Positions 44,206 to 46,308 of a stretch of 46,308 nucleotides of DNA are shown here, in pieces. The position numbers were made by a program, and so were the translations under genes. Source of the DNA: Lachnoclostridium sp. UBA1308 (GTDB lineage: Bacteria; Bacillota; Clostridia; Lachnospirales; Lachnospiraceae); assembly GCA_002307215.1 (NCBI GenBank), contig DBTU01000056.1:104644-150951 (forward strand), read 5' to 3'. Numbering within the stretch: position 1 is the first letter of the stretch; every line of letters begins with the position of its first letter. The notes beneath the pieces are model-generated. The model was not told where the DNA came from and searched no databases. It saw nothing but the letters and a program-made list of their open reading frames with translations.

Positions 44206-45192
44206 TTATATAACCAAATTTAAAATCGCAAAAATTCCGGCAGACATGATAATTGTAATCGGTATGGTAGTAACCCAAGCAGATAGCATTTTCTTGCCTG
44301 TACTCCATTTTACACCCTTAATTCGAGACGAAGTACCTACACCCATGATAGAAGATGAAATAACGTGTGTGGTACTTACCGGAAGACCAAATCTCGTTGC
44401 AATCTGAATAATCAGGGCAGAAGAAAGATCCGCTGCCACCGCATTACTTGGCCTTAATTGCATGATCTGAGTTCCGACTGTTTTAATAATTCGCCATCCT
44501 CCGACAGATGTTCCCAGCGCCATAGATAAAGCACAGAATAGCTGTACCCAAAGCGGTATTGACATATCCTTGCGATATCCGTAGCTCACCAAGGCCATTG
44601 TAATAATACCCATTGATTTTTGCGCATCGTTTGTACCATGCGAAAATGCCTGTAGTGCGGCAGTAAAAATTTGAAGCCTGCGAAAGCCATGATTTGCTTT
44701 TCCGGAGTTTGCTTTATTAAAAATTATTTTTATCATTGTGTACATCAAATATCCGACGATAAAAGCCATTAGTGGTGAAAAAACAAGTGAAGAAACAACT
44801 TTTTCAAAACCATGAAATTTTATTGCAGAAAAACCGGCATCTGCCAGCGCAGCTCCTGTCAGTGAGCCGATTAACGCATGGGATGAACTACTGGGGATCC
44901 CATAATACCAAGTTATTAGGTTCCATAAAATTGCGGAGATCAAGGCTACTATCATAACCGCAGATCCGTTATTGATGCTGCTTAAATCAACAATATCCTT
45001 TGCTATCGTCTGCGCAACACCGGTAGAGACTACTGCTCCAAGGAAATTCATAGCTGCCGCCATTACAATTGCCACTTTTAATGTTAACGCTCTCGTAGAT
45101 ACAGCCGTTGCAATCGCATTGGCGGTATCATGAAACCCATTGATAAAATCAAACCCTAATGCCAGAAGAACAATTAAAATCATTATTAACAT
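44206..45192 (-). CDS. pit: Low-affinity inorganic phosphate transporter, PiT family
   Basis: A 328-residue membrane protein with about ten hydrophobic segments. Both family signatures are present: GFDFINGFHDTANAIATAV near residue 14 and FSHGTNDAQKSMGI near residue 190. It is a secondary carrier moving phosphate with a cation. Its start has GGAGG four bases upstream. The DUF47 gene ends 11 bases before it, the usual pair. It probably shares the PHO-box promoter at 45931-46005. It has no evident link to sugar use, and marks the end of the carbohydrate island. Confidence 0.95.
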   Translation of the reverse strand: MLIMILIVLLALGFDFINGFHDTANAIATAVSTRALTLKVAIVMAAAMNFLGAVVSTGVAQTIAKDIVDLSSINNGSAVMIVALISAILWNLITWYYGIPSSSSHALIGSLTGAALADAGFSAIKFHGFEKVVSSLVFSPLMAFIVGYLMYTMIKIIFNKANSGKANHGFRRLQIFTAALQAFSHGTNDAQKSMGIITMALVSYGYRKDMSIPLWVQLFCALSMALGTSVGGWRIIKTVGTQIMQLRPSNAVAADLSSALIIQIATRFGLPVSTTHVISSSIMGVGTSSRIKGVKWSTGKKMLSAWVTTIPITIIMSAGIFAILNLVI

Positions 45193-45203
45193 TTTGCCTC
45201 CTA

Positions 45204-45824
45204 CTACATGTTCTTCATAACAATAACATCAAGGGTCTTAGCAACTGCTTGACAAGCATCCACTGAGCTTTCCAGCATCTCATACAAATCTTTATATTGA
45301 ATTATCTTGATTGCATCTGCGTACTTTTTAAATAATTCACGTATTGATTTACGTACCGTCGTATCACTGTTTTCTTCATGAGTTTTTACTTTGATTGTAT
45401 GTTCTCTGATTTTCTTGATTTGCTTACTGACAAGCATCTCGATTGCAATGACTAATTCCTTCGTACAAGCTCCGATATTCTTTCTGAATATGTTGATGTA
45501 TTCATCTGCTTCCGTCAATTCGTACATATCAAAGTATATTGCGACCTCTTCAAGTTCGTCAACAACATCATCCATCTTCTCTGCTATCATTAAAATGTCT
45601 TCATGATCGATTGAAGTAATAAACGCTTGGTTAAGCTCTATATTTAACTCGTGTAAGATTGTATCCCCTTTTTTCTCGAATTCTTTAATTTTTTCTGCAA
45701 ACATCTTTAAATCTGACTTAGAACTGATTTCAAATTCACTGAATGTAGTACCGCACTCGTTCATATTTTGTGCGATATTTAAGATCAAAGACATGATTTT
45801 GTCCGGTTTCTTTTTCATATTCAT
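45204..45824 (-). CDS. DUF47 (PhoU-like) accessory protein of the PiT transporter
   Basis: A 206-residue all-helical protein of the DUF47/PhoU-like family. Acidic helix segments (EFEKKGDTILHELNIEL and IAEKMDDVVDELEEVAIYFD) recall the metal-binding helices of PhoU. Its usual partner is PiT, encoded 11 bases downstream, and it is thought to modulate phosphate uptake. The ATG follows GGAGGATTAA. A small hairpin (AATCTTAT with ATAAGATT, 45839-45859) sits in its 5' leader. It is first in the operon, controlled by a PHO-box promoter. Confidence 0.92.
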   Translation of the reverse strand: MNMKKKPDKIMSLILNIAQNMNECGTTFSEFEISSKSDLKMFAEKIKEFEKKGDTILHELNIELNQAFITSIDHEDILMIAEKMDDVVDELEEVAIYFDMYELTEADEYINIFRKNIGACTKELVIAIEMLVSKQIKKIREHTIKVKTHEENSDTTVRKSIRELFKKYADAIKIIQYKDLYEMLESSVDACQAVAKTLDVIVMKNM

Positions 45825-45930
45825 TTAATCCTCCAATTAATCTTATTTTTAATAAGATTCGTATTTCAAATGTTTTTCTTCATGCTACTTTGGTATCTTC
45901 AACTCTTGCTTACAGCATACAACCTCACCT

Positions 45931-46005
45931 ATTTTATCACACCATTTTTGAAATTCAATTGTTATTTGTGGTTTTTATGTAAATTGATTGTGAAATGTAT
46001 GTAAA
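45931..46005 (-). promoter_or_regulatory. PHO-box promoter of the DUF47/PiT operon
   Basis: On the minus strand TTTACA, TTCACA, TTTACA and ACCACA begin exactly 11 bp apart (plus coordinates 46000-46005, 45989-45994, 45978-45983, 45967-45972). This matches the TT(A/T/C)ACA repeats bound by PhoP in Bacillus. A -35 TTGAAT (45953-45958) and -10 TAAAAT (45931-45936), 16 bp apart, follow. Starvation control is therefore likely. Confidence 0.7.
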
Positions 46006-46036
46006 ATAGTATCTTATGCTTACTTTATTTTCTTTT

Positions 46037-46142
46037 TCATACATTTAATCCCTCTTTCAAATAAAAACGATCACCATCGACCGTATAGCCGTCCGCATAA
46101 ATCGTCACATTCCCCAGTTAAAGGATCAAATTGAATTTCCAT
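46037..46142 (-). pseudogene. Frameshifted fragment of an unknown small protein
   Basis: The minus strand begins ATG MEIQFDPLTG, then the frame breaks near 46112 and continues one base off as GNVTIYADGYTVDGDRF, YLKEGLNV and TGA. One inserted base explains the shift. No ribosome site precedes the ATG. I do not recognise the family. It is a decayed remnant or, less likely, a sequencing artefact. Confidence 0.4.
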
Positions 46143-46193
46143 GGAAGATGGATGAACCTATTCGTCTTGTGAATGCTGACGCCCAGAGCAACT

Positions 46194-46295
46194 ATTTATA
46201 AGGAAATGTGGGAGCAGATTATATCAAATGGTTCTTGAGAAGGTGAGATTTGGGATAAGACGAAGTCAGGTGAATTGTATCCAAAAATAAAGTAG
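46194..46295 (+). pseudogene. Remnant of a PAS-domain sensor or diguanylate cyclase
   Basis: The plus strand reads IYKEMWEQIISNGS, TGA, EGEIWDKTKSGELYPK, then TAG. The pattern matches the common PAS phrase FYxxMWxxIxxxGSWxGEIWNRRKxGExYP, with the Trp codon TGG changed to TGA. Only about 34 codons remain. It runs near the window edge, so more could lie beyond, but a second stop closes the frame at 46293-46295. Confidence 0.55.
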
Positions 46296-46308
46296 GGTAA
46301 CCTATTTC

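Noticed and set aside
1..46308. CRISPR arrays, tRNA or rRNA genes, phage genes, transposases
   Set aside because: No regular direct-repeat array, no tRNA-like fold or rRNA sequence, and no transposase or phage protein was recognised.

Overview
The window is AT-rich DNA from a Gram-positive anaerobe. Strong Shine-Dalgarno sites, CUT1 ABC importers of the LplB/LplC type, YesM/YesN two-component genes and many AraC regulators suggest a plant-fibre-degrading Firmicute, probably Lachnospiraceae (Lachnoclostridium/Anaerocolumna-like; the genus is a guess). Almost the whole window is one carbohydrate-utilisation island for decorated (arabino)xylan oligosaccharides.

Layout. A TetR gene (117-656) and two terminator hairpins lie at the left edge. 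Then come an ABC importer (lipoprotein plus two permeases, 1005-4729) and a cluster reading leftward: GH3, GH43, GH43, YesM kinase, YesN regulator (13788 to 4884). A divergent AraC gene (14061-14954) sits next to it. Leftward genes follow for GH95, a chemoreceptor, a three-domain GH43 and a GH51 arabinofuranosidase (15044-24502). A second ABC importer (24907-28604) comes next, then a GH120-like beta-helix xylosidase, an AraC gene, a divergent GH95-like protein, another AraC gene, GH36, another AraC gene, a divergent GH31, GH27, a fifth AraC gene and an intracellular GH10 xylanase (to 44166). The right edge has a PiT phosphate transporter with its DUF47 partner behind a good PhoP box array, then two decayed gene fragments.

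How it works together (inference). None of the eleven glycoside hydrolases has a signal peptide. Oligosaccharides cut outside the cell by enzymes encoded elsewhere would be imported by the two ABC systems, whose ATPase is not in the window. Inside, GH10 would cut backbone oligomers, GH43/GH3/GH120 would release xylose, GH51/GH43 would release arabinose, and GH95/GH31/GH27/GH36 would remove terminal L-galactose or fucose, alpha-xylose and galactose- or arabinopyranose-like caps. That set fits highly branched cereal (corn-type) arabinoxylan. The chemoreceptor may steer the cell to the substrate.

Regulation is the most informative part of the non-coding DNA. Direct-repeat operators with 21-22 bp phasing sit just upstream of weak -35 regions at three promoters: GH3, GH95 and the first lipoprotein. 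Two share an 18-bp block at identical distance from the -10, which points to one AraC regulon. A triple 15-bp repeat lies in the AraC/GH31 divergent promoter. A consensus TTGACA-N17-TATAAT promoter with a downstream palindrome drives the second importer. A four-repeat 11-bp PHO box lies upstream of DUF47/pit. Two copies of a GTTACAGTTCAG-ended inverted-repeat element and three copies of a CTCGCA hairpin motif are interspersed.
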